From assembly GCA_965212595.1 (NCBI GenBank), contig CBDBVE010000014.1, positions 1 through 64,000 on the forward strand: a stretch of 64,000 nucleotides of DNA, written 5' to 3'. Positions within the stretch are counted from its first letter, which is position 1. The number at the start of each line of letters is the position of its first letter. Below, piece by piece: positions 18,599 through 27,523 of the stretch. Source of the stretch: Poritiphilus sp965212595. Its GTDB lineage: Bacteria; Bacteroidota; Bacteroidia; Flavobacteriales; Flavobacteriaceae. Under the pieces are notes generated by a model. That model was not told the DNA's origin. It was given only the letters and a program-made list of their open reading frames with translations, and ran no database searches. Both the position numbers and the translations under genes were made by a program.

Positions 18599-20878
18599 AT
18601 GAAAAATTTCAAGACGGTTATCTCCCTATTTATCGTTTTACTAGGGATCTACCTCAGTTTTTGGGCGCTTATGCCAGACTACAATCAAGATAAGACTTCA
18701 GACCCCGATTTATTTTCTACAGATAGGGCTTTGGAGCATGTTGAAGCAATTTCCAAGCAACCTCATGGAGTTGGGTTTGCCAATCACAGTGAGGTAAAAG
18801 ATTATATAGTAAGCCAGTTAGAACAGCTGGGGTTAGAGGTACAGATCCAGGAGGGATATACCGCGGGAGATTGGGCAAACTTCAGTAAAGCAGTAAATAT
18901 TCTAGCCAGAATAGAGGGTTCAGGTGAGGGAAAGGCCTTAATGTTGCTTACCCACTATGACAGTAGTCCGCATTCTTCTCTTGGCGCCAGCGATGCGGGA
19001 AGTGGAGTGGCTACTATCCTTGAAGGGATTCGCGCCTTTTTGAACGCAAACAAGACTCCAAAGAATGATATCATTATACTGATAACGGATGCGGAGGAAT
19101 TAGGCCTAAATGGTGCAGACCTCTTTGTAAATACCCATCCCCTGGTTAAGGAAGTTGGATTGGTGCTAAATTTTGAGGCCAGAGGAAGTGGAGGGCCAGG
19201 TTATATGCTGATGGAAACCAACGGAGGAAACGCCAAGCTCATCGAAGAGTTTAGCGCGGCAAACCCAAAATATCCGGTGGCGAATTCTCTGGCTTATAGC
19301 ATTTACAAAATGCTGCCCAACGATACAGACCTAACAGTCTTTAGAGAAGACGGCGATATTGAAGGTTTTAATTTTGCTTTTATTGATGATCATTTTGATT
19401 ATCATACGGCACGCGATAGTTACGAACGCCTCGATAAAAATACGCTCGCTCACCAGGGTAGTTATTTAATGCCGCTCTTACAACATTTTAGCGAAGCAGA
19501 TTTGGGCGCACTTAAAAGTACATACGATTATATTTACTTTAATGTGCCTTTCTTCAGGCTGGTGTCTTACCCATTCGAATGGATCTGGCCAATGTTTGGA
19601 TTGGCCGTCTTAGTTTTTATTGCGCTGCTCATTTACGGTTTTAGGAAAAAGGCCTTAAACGCAGGAGATGTGGCCAAAGGGTTCATCCCTATGTTACTAA
19701 GCCTCGTAATAAACGGGGTAATTGGTTATTACAGCTGGACAGTTTTAAAATGGCTCTATCCCCAGTATCGGGATATTTTACATGGCTTTACTTACAACGG
19801 ACATTTATATATTGCTGCATTCGTATTTCTAACGGTGGGTGTCTGCTTCTGGTTTTACAGGTTGACAAGCAAAGTCGCTACACCGAATCTGCTAGTGGCA
19901 CCTATTCTTATTTGGCTGATCATTTGCGGTGCTTTAGGGCTTTATTTGCCAGGTGCCAGTTTCTTTATAATACCGTTGTTTGCGCTACTGGCTTGTTTTA
20001 TGATTGTTATCAACCAGGAAGAACCCAACCTCTACCTCCTAACCTTCATATGCCTACCTGCACTTTGGATCTTTGCGCCATTTGTACAAATGTTCCCTGT
20101 GGGACTGGGGTTAAAAATGATGGTTGCAGCAACCTTGTTGGTTAGCCTCACCTTTCTATTATTGTTGCCAGTCTTTAGTTTCTATAAAGGAAGCAGAAGG
20201 TTGGGCTTACTATGTTTTGTATTGTATCTGGGCTTTATGATTGCAGCGCATTTTGAGTCCGACTTTAATGCAGACCGCGCAAAGCCAACCAGTCTACTAT
20301 ACGTACTTGACGAAGATGCGCAAAAAGCGAAATGGGCGACCTATGAGCATGTTTTATCTGATTGGACAGCCCAGTATCTCGATGCAGACAAAGAAAGGCC
20401 CAATACTGACAAAACCATTAGCAGTAAATATAGTACGGGTTTTAGCTATACCGCAGAAGCACCCATAAAGCAAATTACAGGCCCGAAAGTTGAAAAAACA
20501 AAAGATACTGTTATTGGGGAAGACAAAATTCTGGAAATTTGCATAACCCCGCAGCGCAATGTCAACAGATTAGAAGTTTTTACCAATGACGTAAAAATTA
20601 AAAAGGCAGTGGTAAATCAAATAGAGATCTCCAAGAGTTTTTTGGAAAATAGGAGAAGAGGAAAATTGCTTACCCATTATATAAGCGATAATGAGTATAC
20701 CGAGCTTCAAATAACCATAGACAAAAACAGTTCATTAGAACTCACGCTTTACGAAGCTTCTAATGACCTGCTTGAAAACGAACTTTTCAGTATTCCGAAA
20801 AGACCAGAGGACAACATCCCTATGCCTTTTGTTTTAAGCGATGCCATTCTTGTTACCAAAACAGTCAAATTTGAATAA
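18599..20878 (+). CDS. M28-family zinc peptidase with multi-spanning membrane domain
   Basis: An approximately 760-residue protein. One N-terminal membrane helix is followed by an M28 domain: zinc ligands are visible in LTHYDSSPHSSLGASDAGSG (His, Asp), TDAEELGLNGADL (Glu-Glu) and a late DDHFDYHTARDSYE (His). From about residue 320 there are roughly eight membrane helices and then a soluble beta-rich C-terminus, as in ER-type aminopeptidases of the Fxna/ERMP1 group. In-frame starts at 18545 (GTG) and 18581 (ATG) are possible; 18599 gives a normal signal anchor. Confidence 0.87.
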   Translation: MKNFKTVISLFIVLLGIYLSFWALMPDYNQDKTSDPDLFSTDRALEHVEAISKQPHGVGFANHSEVKDYIVSQLEQLGLEVQIQEGYTAGDWANFSKAVNILARIEGSGEGKALMLLTHYDSSPHSSLGASDAGSGVATILEGIRAFLNANKTPKNDIIILITDAEELGLNGADLFVNTHPLVKEVGLVLNFEARGSGGPGYMLMETNGGNAKLIEEFSAANPKYPVANSLAYSIYKMLPNDTDLTVFREDGDIEGFNFAFIDDHFDYHTARDSYERLDKNTLAHQGSYLMPLLQHFSEADLGALKSTYDYIYFNVPFFRLVSYPFEWIWPMFGLAVLVFIALLIYGFRKKALNAGDVAKGFIPMLLSLVINGVIGYYSWTVLKWLYPQYRDILHGFTYNGHLYIAAFVFLTVGVCFWFYRLTSKVATPNLLVAPILIWLIICGALGLYLPGASFFIIPLFALLACFMIVINQEEPNLYLLTFICLPALWIFAPFVQMFPVGLGLKMMVAATLLVSLTFLLLLPVFSFYKGSRRLGLLCFVLYLGFMIAAHFESDFNADRAKPTSLLYVLDEDAQKAKWATYEHVLSDWTAQYLDADKERPNTDKTISSKYSTGFSYTAEAPIKQITGPKVEKTKDTVIGEDKILEICITPQRNVNRLEVFTNDVKIKKAVVNQIEISKSFLENRRRGKLLTHYISDNEYTELQITIDKNSSLELTLYEASNDLLENELFSIPKRPEDNIPMPFVLSDAILVTKTVKFE

Positions 20879-21680
20879 ATCCATAGGGATATCTGGATGT
20901 GGCTGGCTCGGTTTACCCCTGGCGCAGGCGCTGCTTGGAAACAACATAGAAATCCGTGGAACAACTACCACTGCCAGCAAGCTTGAAATGCTTAGAAACG
21001 CGGGTATTAGTCCATTCCAAATTACTTTAGGGGCAGAAAACACTCAGGGTGATTTAACAGGTTTTCTTAAAGGATTGGACATTCTAATCATAAATATTCC
21101 TCCCAAATTAAGAAGAAATTCAGCAGAAAGTTATGTAGAAAAAATGCGGTCGCTTTACGCGGAAGTTTGCATAGCAGGGATAAAAAATGTGATTTTTGTA
21201 AGTAGCACTTCGGTATACGGCGATCAAAAGGGTGAGCTTACCGAAGATTCTTTGCCCAGGCCGGTAACCACCTCAGGAAAACAACTTCTTGAAGTAGAGG
21301 AACTGTTTAGAACTTCTTCAGATTTTGAAACTACCATTCTAAGATTTGGTGGACTAATTGGACCGGGAAGACATCCGGTCACCAGACTTTCGGGTAAAAA
21401 AGGATTAACAAATGGTAACGACCCAGTTAACCTTATACATCTCAATGATGCAATTCATATGATAGTGACGATCTTAGAAATGGGTTATTGGAACGAACTT
21501 TTTAACGGGGTTTACCCCTTGCACCCTTTAAAACGTGATTATTATAAAAAAGAAGCGCAAAAAAGAGGCATAGCCGCTCCTGAATATGTGGGTAAAAAGG
21601 GTGAAATACAGGGGAAAATCATAATAAGTAGGAATTTTCTTAATAAAAAACAATCTTTTCTCACCTCTATTACGCTCTGA
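20841..21680 (+). CDS. NAD-dependent epimerase/dehydratase-like (extended SDR) protein
   Basis: A Rossmann-fold protein with GISGCGWLGLPLA near the N-terminus, VIFVSSTSVYGDQ (catalytic-type Ser/Tyr region) and ILRFGGLIGPGRHP, matching YeeZ-like SDR proteins. The usual YxxxK is not obvious, since the region reads TTSGKQLLEVE, so activity may differ. The ATG at 20841 overlaps the M28 gene by 38 bp; a TTG at 20871 (8-bp overlap) would start directly before the Rossmann strand and may be the true start. The substrate is unknown. Confidence 0.8.
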   Translation: MPFLLPKQSNLNKSIGISGCGWLGLPLAQALLGNNIEIRGTTTTASKLEMLRNAGISPFQITLGAENTQGDLTGFLKGLDILIINIPPKLRRNSAESYVEKMRSLYAEVCIAGIKNVIFVSSTSVYGDQKGELTEDSLPRPVTTSGKQLLEVEELFRTSSDFETTILRFGGLIGPGRHPVTRLSGKKGLTNGNDPVNLIHLNDAIHMIVTILEMGYWNELFNGVYPLHPLKRDYYKKEAQKRGIAAPEYVGKKGEIQGKIIISRNFLNKKQSFLTSITL

Positions 21681-21802
21681 TTCACCACGCTAATTTCTTG
21701 TTTCACAACAAAATCATCGACAAACGGTTAAATTATATCGTTGATTTTCAGACTTTTATCGATAAAGTGTATCTTTATATAAACATTAAATCCCAAAATG
21801 TC

Positions 21803-22177
21803 ATGGAAAAATCTAGTTTAAGGGGGAGAATTTTAATGGAATTGGAAAGTCTTATCTCCCGAAGTTGTGCCAAGGGCAAGATGACCAAGAACTTTCAGAG
21901 CTTACATGAGCTCATCGTAAAAAAGCACTACAATGCTGCTGAGGTATCTATTGACTATCACCGCAAACGGATAGAGATGGATATTGTAATTGATGATAGT
22001 GCTTACGATCCGAAAAAGGTAAACACCAATGTACCTACGTTGCATGCGAACCTTTTGTTTAAAAACCTATGTGATTTTTTAAAGTCGTGTTTAGAGACAG
22101 ATAGGAATAGTCTTGCATTTTATGCCGGTCTGCTCAGGTCTTTTGCACATACAGATGTTAAGCTCACAGCGGTTTAA
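21803..22177 (+). CDS. Conserved hypothetical protein
   Basis: A 124-residue soluble protein, MEKSSLRGRILMELESLISR at the start and a charged helical remainder. I do not recognise a family. A TATCTTTA -7-like box at 21770-21777 places the transcription start after the longer in-frame ATG at 21698, supporting the start at 21803. A strong terminator follows 25 bp downstream, so it is monocistronic. Confidence 0.65.
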   Translation: MEKSSLRGRILMELESLISRSCAKGKMTKNFQSLHELIVKKHYNAAEVSIDYHRKRIEMDIVIDDSAYDPKKVNTNVPTLHANLLFKNLCDFLKSCLETDRNSLAFYAGLLRSFAHTDVKLTAV

Positions 22178-22202
22178 TTGCAACCAAAACTAAGACCAAC
22201 AT

Positions 22203-22230
22203 AAAAAAGATGCCCTAGGGCATCTTTTTT
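22203..22230. terminator. Rho-independent terminator, symmetric
   Basis: A 28-bp perfect palindrome: A6 plus GATGCCC meeting GGGCATC plus T6. It can act on either strand; it ends the hypothetical gene upstream. Confidence 0.9.
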
Positions 22231-22341
22231 CTTTTAAAACCAGCTGTTTTAAGAGTTTCAATATCACTTTACCCAAAAAAATGTATTAGTTTTGCCGCAC
22301 TTAAATAAATGAGGATGAAACAAGTACTTGCACATTTAAAC

Positions 22342-23043
22342 ATGAAAAGAGTTTTAGTTATAGCCATTTTACTAACCGCTGGCTCGGTGAAGGCTCAGAC
22401 AAGCTCTGACTTGCAAAATCATTATGAAGCCTTTTATAAAGAAATGAGGTTGCAGGGAGATATCAACGGAATTATAAACGCCCTTACCCATTTAAACGTG
22501 ATCGCTCCTACCCGAGAAAGGAGAGATACCCTGGCCTATGTCTATGCTAACAGCAATCAGCATTTACAGGCCCTTAACACCATAGGAATTGAAAAGAAAG
22601 ATTCTGATTCTGATCTGGCGGTACAGGTAAAGGCCATTTCATTAAAAGCGCTTAACCAGCCTAAAAGGGCTCTGGAGCAATTTGAGGTGTTATTCACAAG
22701 AAACCCAAGCCCTTATCTGGCATACGAGCTCGCCGATCTAAAGATCCAGACCGGAGACAATGAGGGGGCTTCAACAAATATTGAATACGGTATTTTAAAT
22801 GCCAAAGAGGATATGAAATACGCGTTTTACGAGCGGCAACAACCTTATGAAGTGCCATTGAGAGCGGCTTTTATACACCTAAAAGGCCTTGTGCACTACC
22901 ATATGAACAAAGAAGATATTGACGGGGCTATCGCCACCATTGACGAGGCATTAAAAATTGATCCTAACTTTAATTTGGCGAGTCTTAGTAAGCAAGCCCT
23001 TGAATCAAGAAAAAATCAACCTGCTGAAGCCGATAAGCAGTAA
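22342..23043 (+). CDS. Secreted TPR-like repeat protein
   Basis: A 233-residue protein with a signal peptide (KRVLVIAILLTAGSVKAQ) and helical TPR-like pairs (SLKALNQPKRALEQFEVLF, GAIATIDEALKIDPNF). Probably a periplasmic scaffold. In-frame starts at 22309 and 22315 lie closer to the TAGTTTTG -7 box (22287-22294), but 22342 gives the cleanest signal peptide. Flanked by terminators on both sides, so a single-gene unit. Confidence 0.75.
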   Translation: MKRVLVIAILLTAGSVKAQTSSDLQNHYEAFYKEMRLQGDINGIINALTHLNVIAPTRERRDTLAYVYANSNQHLQALNTIGIEKKDSDSDLAVQVKAISLKALNQPKRALEQFEVLFTRNPSPYLAYELADLKIQTGDNEGASTNIEYGILNAKEDMKYAFYERQQPYEVPLRAAFIHLKGLVHYHMNKEDIDGAIATIDEALKIDPNFNLASLSKQALESRKNQPAEADKQ

Positions 23044-23065
23044 AAATATCTTTTTGAGAAACTGT

Positions 23066-23092
23066 AAAGCGGGTATTTTACCCGCTTTTTTA
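23066..23092 (+). terminator. Rho-independent terminator
   Basis: AAGCGGGTA / TACCCGCTT stem with a 3-nt loop and a T run, 23 bp after the TPR protein gene. Confidence 0.9.
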
Positions 23093-23214
23093 TTTTATGC
23101 ACAAATAAAGGATGAGGTGAAAAAGCGTAAATATTACCAAGAAGGCAAAAAAGCCATATTCTCCAAACTTCAGCTTTGATTTTTTTTGTTCTTTATTCAT
23201 GGATTCACTTTGTG

Positions 23215-23685
23215 TCAGCTACCTTCATTATATCCGTCCCAGGAAAAGCGTTCTTTAGATTTTGATCTGGCCCCTAAGCTGTCATAAAATTTAATCGCCC
23301 TGTTATTAAAATCTGGTGTCTGCCACTGCAGCTGTTGGCAACCCATTCTTTGGGCTTCCTTTCTAATTTGTTTCATTAATCTTCTTCCAATTCCTAAACC
23401 TCTTGCAACATCCTTTAGATACAGGCAATCCAGGTAGAGATACTCCGCAGCTTCCCAGGTGGCATACTGTCGCATATAGGTAGCGTATCCCAAAAGCCGC
23501 CCTTCTTGTTCTACTACAAGACCATAAACCTTAGGAGGTTCTGAAAACAGATCACTTAATAACCGGCTTTCTTGTCCGTTTTCCTTGTATGCATTTTTCT
23601 CATACGCCGCATGAGCTCGGCAAAGGGCGACCAGTTGTGGGATATCGCTGGGTTCAACTATTCGAATTTTGATTTGAATTTTCAT
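23215..23685 (-). CDS. GNAT family N-acetyltransferase
   Basis: A 156-residue GNAT related to diamine/polyamine-type acetyltransferases: LYLDCLYLKDVARGLGIGRRL (acetyl-CoA loop RGLGIG) and LQWQTPDFNNRAIKFYDSLG. It shares one base with the end of the upstream gene (23685), in a leftward cluster with a hypothetical gene, DUF1272 and DinB. Confidence 0.87.
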   Translation of the reverse strand: MKIQIKIRIVEPSDIPQLVALCRAHAAYEKNAYKENGQESRLLSDLFSEPPKVYGLVVEQEGRLLGYATYMRQYATWEAAEYLYLDCLYLKDVARGLGIGRRLMKQIRKEAQRMGCQQLQWQTPDFNNRAIKFYDSLGARSKSKERFSWDGYNEGS

Positions 23686-24158
23686 TAGTGTAAGCTAATA
23701 CCATCGCTGAGGTAGGCCTCAAAATCTGGTTGGTCCGGTGCAGACAATACATGAGCGATCCAGGCTTTTCTCTCATGAGCAAAAATTTCAATTTCCCAGA
23801 TACATACCAGGGCTTTGTCTTTAAATGGAGAACTCACTATTTCACCTGGGCGGAGGTAATCCGAAAAGTAGATTTCAGTTTCTACCATTTCGCCCCCAGT
23901 CCACCAATTCAGTAAAATGAGCACCCCTTCACGGGCTTCGTGAACAATGGCAAAGGCCACCTTATAGGTGGGTAAACTAGAACTATTTACATGTTCGATA
24001 AGCTCTGGTAATTTATTCAAAAAGCCCTCGAGCGCCCGCTCCGATTGAAAGGTTTTCTTATTGGTAATAGTGTACACCTTTATATTCCAGTCGTTGATTT
24101 TGACGACTGTTCTATAATCGATTTTTCTTGTCTGATATGTTTCAAATATTGTATTCAT
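23685..24158 (-). CDS. Conserved hypothetical protein
   Basis: A 157-residue soluble protein, rich in aromatic residues (LLNWWTGGEM, ICIWEIEIF-like strand pattern) with no signal peptide. I recognise no domain, though I have the impression of similar proteins beside GNAT genes. It overlaps DUF1272 upstream by 4 bp and the GNAT gene downstream by 1 bp, so the products are translationally coupled. Confidence 0.7.
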   Translation of the reverse strand: MNTIFETYQTRKIDYRTVVKINDWNIKVYTITNKKTFQSERALEGFLNKLPELIEHVNSSSLPTYKVAFAIVHEAREGVLILLNWWTGGEMVETEIYFSDYLRPGEIVSSPFKDKALVCIWEIEIFAHERKAWIAHVLSAPDQPDFEAYLSDGISLH

Positions 24159-24445
24159 CTTTTCTCAGGTGGAATATTTTTATATTTTAAAATATGCTCA
24201 TCAAGGCCCGGGCCTGATTTTGGTTTTACAATTTTCTTGTGCGACGGCGGATGCTTTTCGAGATGCCCCGATGGCCGAATAGGCCTTTTTTCGAAATTCC
24301 CACCACAGCTGGGACAAACATTCTGAAAAACTTCCTTTGCACAGTTCTGGCAGTAGGTACATTCAAAACTGCAAATCATGGCTTCTGTGCTGGTTACGGC
24401 TAAATGCTTCCCGCAATGTTCGCAATAGGGTCTTATCTCTAACAT
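24155..24445 (-). CDS. DUF1272 zinc-binding protein
   Basis: A 96-residue protein with the DUF1272 pattern: MLEIRPYCEHCGKHL, then ICSFECTYCQNCA and VCPSCGGNFEKRPIRP. Four CxxC-like pairs should bind two zinc ions. A basic tail of about 35 residues extends beyond the usual family length. Role unknown. It lies 5 bp after the DinB-like gene. Confidence 0.88.
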   Translation of the reverse strand: MLEIRPYCEHCGKHLAVTSTEAMICSFECTYCQNCAKEVFQNVCPSCGGNFEKRPIRPSGHLEKHPPSHKKIVKPKSGPGLDEHILKYKNIPPEKR

Positions 24446-24450
24446 CCCTG

Positions 24451-24969
24451 CTACAAATAATTGTTCTTAATAGTCTCCATATGCCAAATTTCATGCCCTA
24501 GGACTGTAAATGCTGCGGCTCTTGCCGAAAGTGCTACGCCATCTGCTGTACCTACAAAAGTGAGATGATTATTATTAAGGCTATGCAATAATGATATAGA
24601 GCTGTCTCGTTGCGCTTCATACTCCTTTATAAGAGACTCTCTTGCTTTTGAAGAAGCCTCAGAAGGATCCATATACCAGTTCTGATTAAAACCCGCCATT
24701 GCAGTGCTGTCTTTCCTTGCTAGGCGAAAACAGCGATACATAAAAATGCGTTCGGTATCTATAAGGTGCTGTAATACTTCGGCAATACTCCATTTGTCAG
24801 ACCCATAACGGTAGGTCCATTTGTCTTCAGGTATCTGCTCAAAAAATTGCATCACATTTAGCTTACCGACTTTAAAAGTTTCCCTGAGTTCTGCTTCGGC
24901 TGGTACTTTGGTAATGTACCTCATATAGTAAGGGTGACAGTCTTTTTCTTCCAATTGTAATCTTGTCAT
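24451..24969 (-). CDS. DinB-family putative metal-dependent protein
   Basis: A 172-residue four-helix DinB/YfiT-like protein. The three metal-binding histidines are visible in LQHLIDTERIF and GHEIWHMETIKNNYL, typical of the fold. Known relatives include thiol-S-transferase-type enzymes; the substrate here is unknown. First gene of the leftward cluster, divergent from the Lrp-family regulator. Confidence 0.87.
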   Translation of the reverse strand: MTRLQLEEKDCHPYYMRYITKVPAEAELRETFKVGKLNVMQFFEQIPEDKWTYRYGSDKWSIAEVLQHLIDTERIFMYRCFRLARKDSTAMAGFNQNWYMDPSEASSKARESLIKEYEAQRDSSISLLHSLNNNHLTFVGTADGVALSARAAAFTVLGHEIWHMETIKNNYL

Positions 24970-25036
24970 AGTCTTTAAAATTAGCAGTTTATCAATATTT
25001 CAAATATAATTCTCCCCAGAGCTTATATAAAATTAA

Positions 25037-25044
25037 TATATTTG
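25037..25044 (+). promoter_or_regulatory. -7 promoter box
   Basis: TATATTTG, a perfect TAnnTTTG match 56 bp before the ATG of the Lrp/AsnC gene, in the divergent spacer with the DinB gene. Confidence 0.55.
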
Positions 25045-25099
25045 GCATAATTAATTTTTTGCCTTTTTTTCAAAGGTATTTTCAAATATTTCCTAATTA

Positions 25100-25543
25100 A
25101 TGAATATTGATAAATTAAATTGGTTAATTTTAGAAGAACTACAGGCAAATGCCAGGGCTTCTTTAACCGACATTTCAAAGAAAGTTGGGCTCTCCTCTCC
25201 TTCCGTGGCCGAAAGAATTCAGAAAATGGAAGATAGTGGAATTCTAAAAGGGTATAAGGCAAAGCTCCATATGCAAGAACTGGGATATCCTCTGGGAGTG
25301 TATATCTCTATTAAAATAAGATTTGGAAGGGTGAAGCAATTCGAGGAATATATACATACAGTACCCGAAATATGTGAATGCCATAAGCTAACCGGGCATG
25401 ATTGCATGCTTATGAAAGGCTATGTTCGGGATCCAAAACATCTGGAAGATCTCAATGGTAGGCTTACAATCTATGGCGAGTTAACTACTTCTCTTATACT
25501 ATCTTCAATAATAGAAGACAAACCGTATACCGGTAATTTTTAG
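25100..25543 (+). CDS. Lrp/AsnC family transcriptional regulator
   Basis: A 147-residue protein: an N-terminal winged helix-turn-helix (DKLNWLILEELQANARASLT, VGLSSPSVAERIQKMEDSGI) and a C-terminal RAM/AsnC ligand domain (CHKLTGHDCMLMKGYVRD). The divergent DinB cluster is a possible target. Confidence 0.9.
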   Translation: MNIDKLNWLILEELQANARASLTDISKKVGLSSPSVAERIQKMEDSGILKGYKAKLHMQELGYPLGVYISIKIRFGRVKQFEEYIHTVPEICECHKLTGHDCMLMKGYVRDPKHLEDLNGRLTIYGELTTSLILSSIIEDKPYTGNF

Positions 25544-25547
25544 AAAA

Positions 25548-25604
25548 GCAACCTAAAAGTTGCATAATAAAATTTATTGTTTATATTTGCAACCATATAG
25601 TTGC
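25548..25604. promoter_or_regulatory. Promoter with twin inverted-repeat operators
   Basis: Two copies of GCAAC-N6-GTTGC, at 25548-25563 and 25589-25604, with centres 41 bp apart (about four helical turns). A perfect -7 box TATATTTG (25582-25589) lies between them, with a TTGC in the first repeat at about -33. The arrangement suits autorepression by the ArsR-type regulator encoded second in the operon. Confidence 0.75.
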
Positions 25605-25628
25605 ATTTTAATTTAAAAAACAATAGTC

Positions 25629-26057
25629 ATGAATGATGTAATCACCAAAGAGCACCTCTTTGCTCATCCTATTAAAAAGGTATGGAATGCCATCTCTAAA
25701 GAAGAAGAAATTTCTACCTGGTTTATTAAAGCCGACTTCAAAGCCGAGGCCGGATATAAGTACACTTTTACCGCAAGTGAGGAGCAGAACTGTACAGCAA
25801 TAACCGGAGTCGTAAAACATGCCGACCCTTATATGTTGGTTTACACCTGGGTTGTTGAAAATACCAAGGCAGAAACTACGGTAAAGTGGAAACTGGAAGA
25901 AACTGCCGAGGGTACTAAATTGTATTTAGAACATTCAGGTATCTCGTCTTATGAAGGAGAAACCGCGGTAGCTATGTTCTCTAGCTTCGATAAAGGGTGG
26001 GACAATTGCATTTCCGAACTTTCTTCTTATTTAAAGCAAGAAGTTCATGCAGGATAA
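25629..26057 (+). CDS. SRPBCC (AHSA1-like) domain protein
   Basis: A 142-residue START-like protein: TKEHLFAHPIKKVWNAISKE at the start and SSFDKGWDNCISELSSYLK at the end, the AHSA1/CalC-type pattern of a hydrophobic ligand cavity. Proteins of this type are often in operons with ArsR regulators, as here (11-bp overlap). The ligand is unknown. Confidence 0.88.
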   Translation: MNDVITKEHLFAHPIKKVWNAISKEEEISTWFIKADFKAEAGYKYTFTASEEQNCTAITGVVKHADPYMLVYTWVVENTKAETTVKWKLEETAEGTKLYLEHSGISSYEGETAVAMFSSFDKGWDNCISELSSYLKQEVHAG

Positions 26058-26370
26058 CATCACAAGAATACTTAAAGCTATTGCCGATCCTACCAGGCGA
26101 GAGATCTTCCACGTCTTGGTAGTAGCGGCAACGGCTTTGCCCATTACTCAGATTTCCAGTCAGTTCGAAATTAGTAGGCAAGGTGTAACCAAACACATCA
26201 AAACACTTGAGCATGCCGGCTTGGTTCAAATAACAAACAAAGGACGTGAACGCTACTGTTTTGCTGATACAAAGCCACTAAAACAGGTCAATAAATGGCT
26301 TAAATTCTACGAACAATTCTGGGATGGTGCACTCGGTAATTTAGAAGACTACCTGAGGAGCACTTCATAA
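26047..26370 (+). CDS. ArsR-family winged-helix repressor
   Basis: A 107-residue protein with the ArsR fold: KAIADPTRREIFHVL, then ITQISSQFEISRQGVTKHIK (recognition helix) and GLVQITNKGRERYCF wing. The metal-binding ELCVCD motif of ArsR/SmtB is absent, fitting the non-metal subgroup that pairs with SRPBCC proteins. It probably represses its own operon through the twin GCAAC-N6-GTTGC sites. Its end overlaps the convergent DUF2652 gene by 6 bp. Confidence 0.9.
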   Translation: MQDNITRILKAIADPTRREIFHVLVVAATALPITQISSQFEISRQGVTKHIKTLEHAGLVQITNKGRERYCFADTKPLKQVNKWLKFYEQFWDGALGNLEDYLRSTS

Positions 26371-27462
26371 ATCTGTTGATTCGCCGGATTGATCTGAAAT
26401 AAACTGAGCTAATCTTCCAATACCCTCCTCGAGGTTTTTTCGAAAAGATCTTTTGGCAAACAAACCCAAGGCTATTTTCTTAATTGGTGATTTTGCCCTC
26501 CAGTAAATTTCTACAAGCAATTTACATGCACTGTCTGAAACTGGTGTGACAGTATAAAACTGGTAGAAGTCATCGGCTATAGGTATGTTCGTTGTCATCT
26601 CGCCATACACCAAATGCCCCGGATCGGCCTCTTTGGTAACCGCAACAAAGTTGAGATGTTTTCCATTGATTACACAAACATGTTCGGTTCCCAGCCGGGT
26701 AACTTCGTTCTCATCGTATTCAAATCTGTCTACTCCTTTTACCCAATGGTGCCTATAGGTGTAATTTGTTATGTACTCCATCAGGATAGGCGCCGAAACA
26801 GGAAAGGATGCCTGTTTAGCTAATTGCGCTGCTCCAGACATGCTTACCTTCTTCCCTTTTGGAAAAGCGCTTAAACTCAGTTTCTCATGATCTATAATAG
26901 CATAGATATATTCTACCTCCTTATCATCGTATTCGTCCTTTCCTTGTTTAAATCTAAATATTTTGCTGTAATAGTAAATTGGCAACTCAACATCGGTCGC
27001 CAACTCCTTGCTGATCAGCGCATAGTTCTCGCTCTCCACGGAGTTCTTTAGAAGTCTGTGTGCTTCAATAACCTGGGGGCCAAAGGGCTTCCTCCTACCA
27101 TGAACTTCAATAAATTTAAGCTCGCTACTATGTGCTACAATTTTAAGTTCCAGATCTGGGGCAGACGCACAGGCGTTACAAGGGCAGATCCTATTGGTTT
27201 CCAGCAACTTCAGATGGCTGTAAAAAGCGGTAAACATACTTTCAATTTGAGCCAATAGCTTTTCCTGAGAAGGGATTTCCTGTTCTTTGTAAAAAAACAA
27301 AGCATCACCCTCAATTTCCGCCAGTTGTAAGTCTTGTGTATTTGCATCGATGAGCACTTCCAGCAATTCGGAAATAACGTGCTGACTATGCTCAATCTCA
27401 GTCGTCTGTACAAACTTTGTAAAGCCAGAAATATCGGGAATAAAAAGCAATGATTTGGCCAT
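26365..27462 (-). CDS. DUF2652 protein: cyclase-like domain plus SRPBCC-like domain
   Basis: A 365-residue protein. The first 190 residues resemble a class III nucleotidyl cyclase fold (LLFIPDISGFTKFVQTTE with a metal-site Asp, EIEGDALFFY with a second Asp); a Cys-rich insertion (CPCNACA) follows. The last 150 residues look START/SRPBCC-like (NYTYRHHWVKGVDRFEYDE). Whether it makes cyclic nucleotide is unknown. Confidence 0.8.
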   Translation of the reverse strand: MAKSLLFIPDISGFTKFVQTTEIEHSQHVISELLEVLIDANTQDLQLAEIEGDALFFYKEQEIPSQEKLLAQIESMFTAFYSHLKLLETNRICPCNACASAPDLELKIVAHSSELKFIEVHGRRKPFGPQVIEAHRLLKNSVESENYALISKELATDVELPIYYYSKIFRFKQGKDEYDDKEVEYIYAIIDHEKLSLSAFPKGKKVSMSGAAQLAKQASFPVSAPILMEYITNYTYRHHWVKGVDRFEYDENEVTRLGTEHVCVINGKHLNFVAVTKEADPGHLVYGEMTTNIPIADDFYQFYTVTPVSDSACKLLVEIYWRAKSPIKKIALGLFAKRSFRKNLEEGIGRLAQFISDQSGESTDL

Positions 27463-27523
27463 GGTCGTCTACAATAATTCTAAAGGGAATGTCCTAAAAT
27501 GTGCTTAAACCTCTAATTTACTT

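Noticed and set aside
22958..23179. Open frame over the TPR gene end and its terminator
   Set aside because: Shadow of the TPR gene that crosses a clear terminator hairpin.
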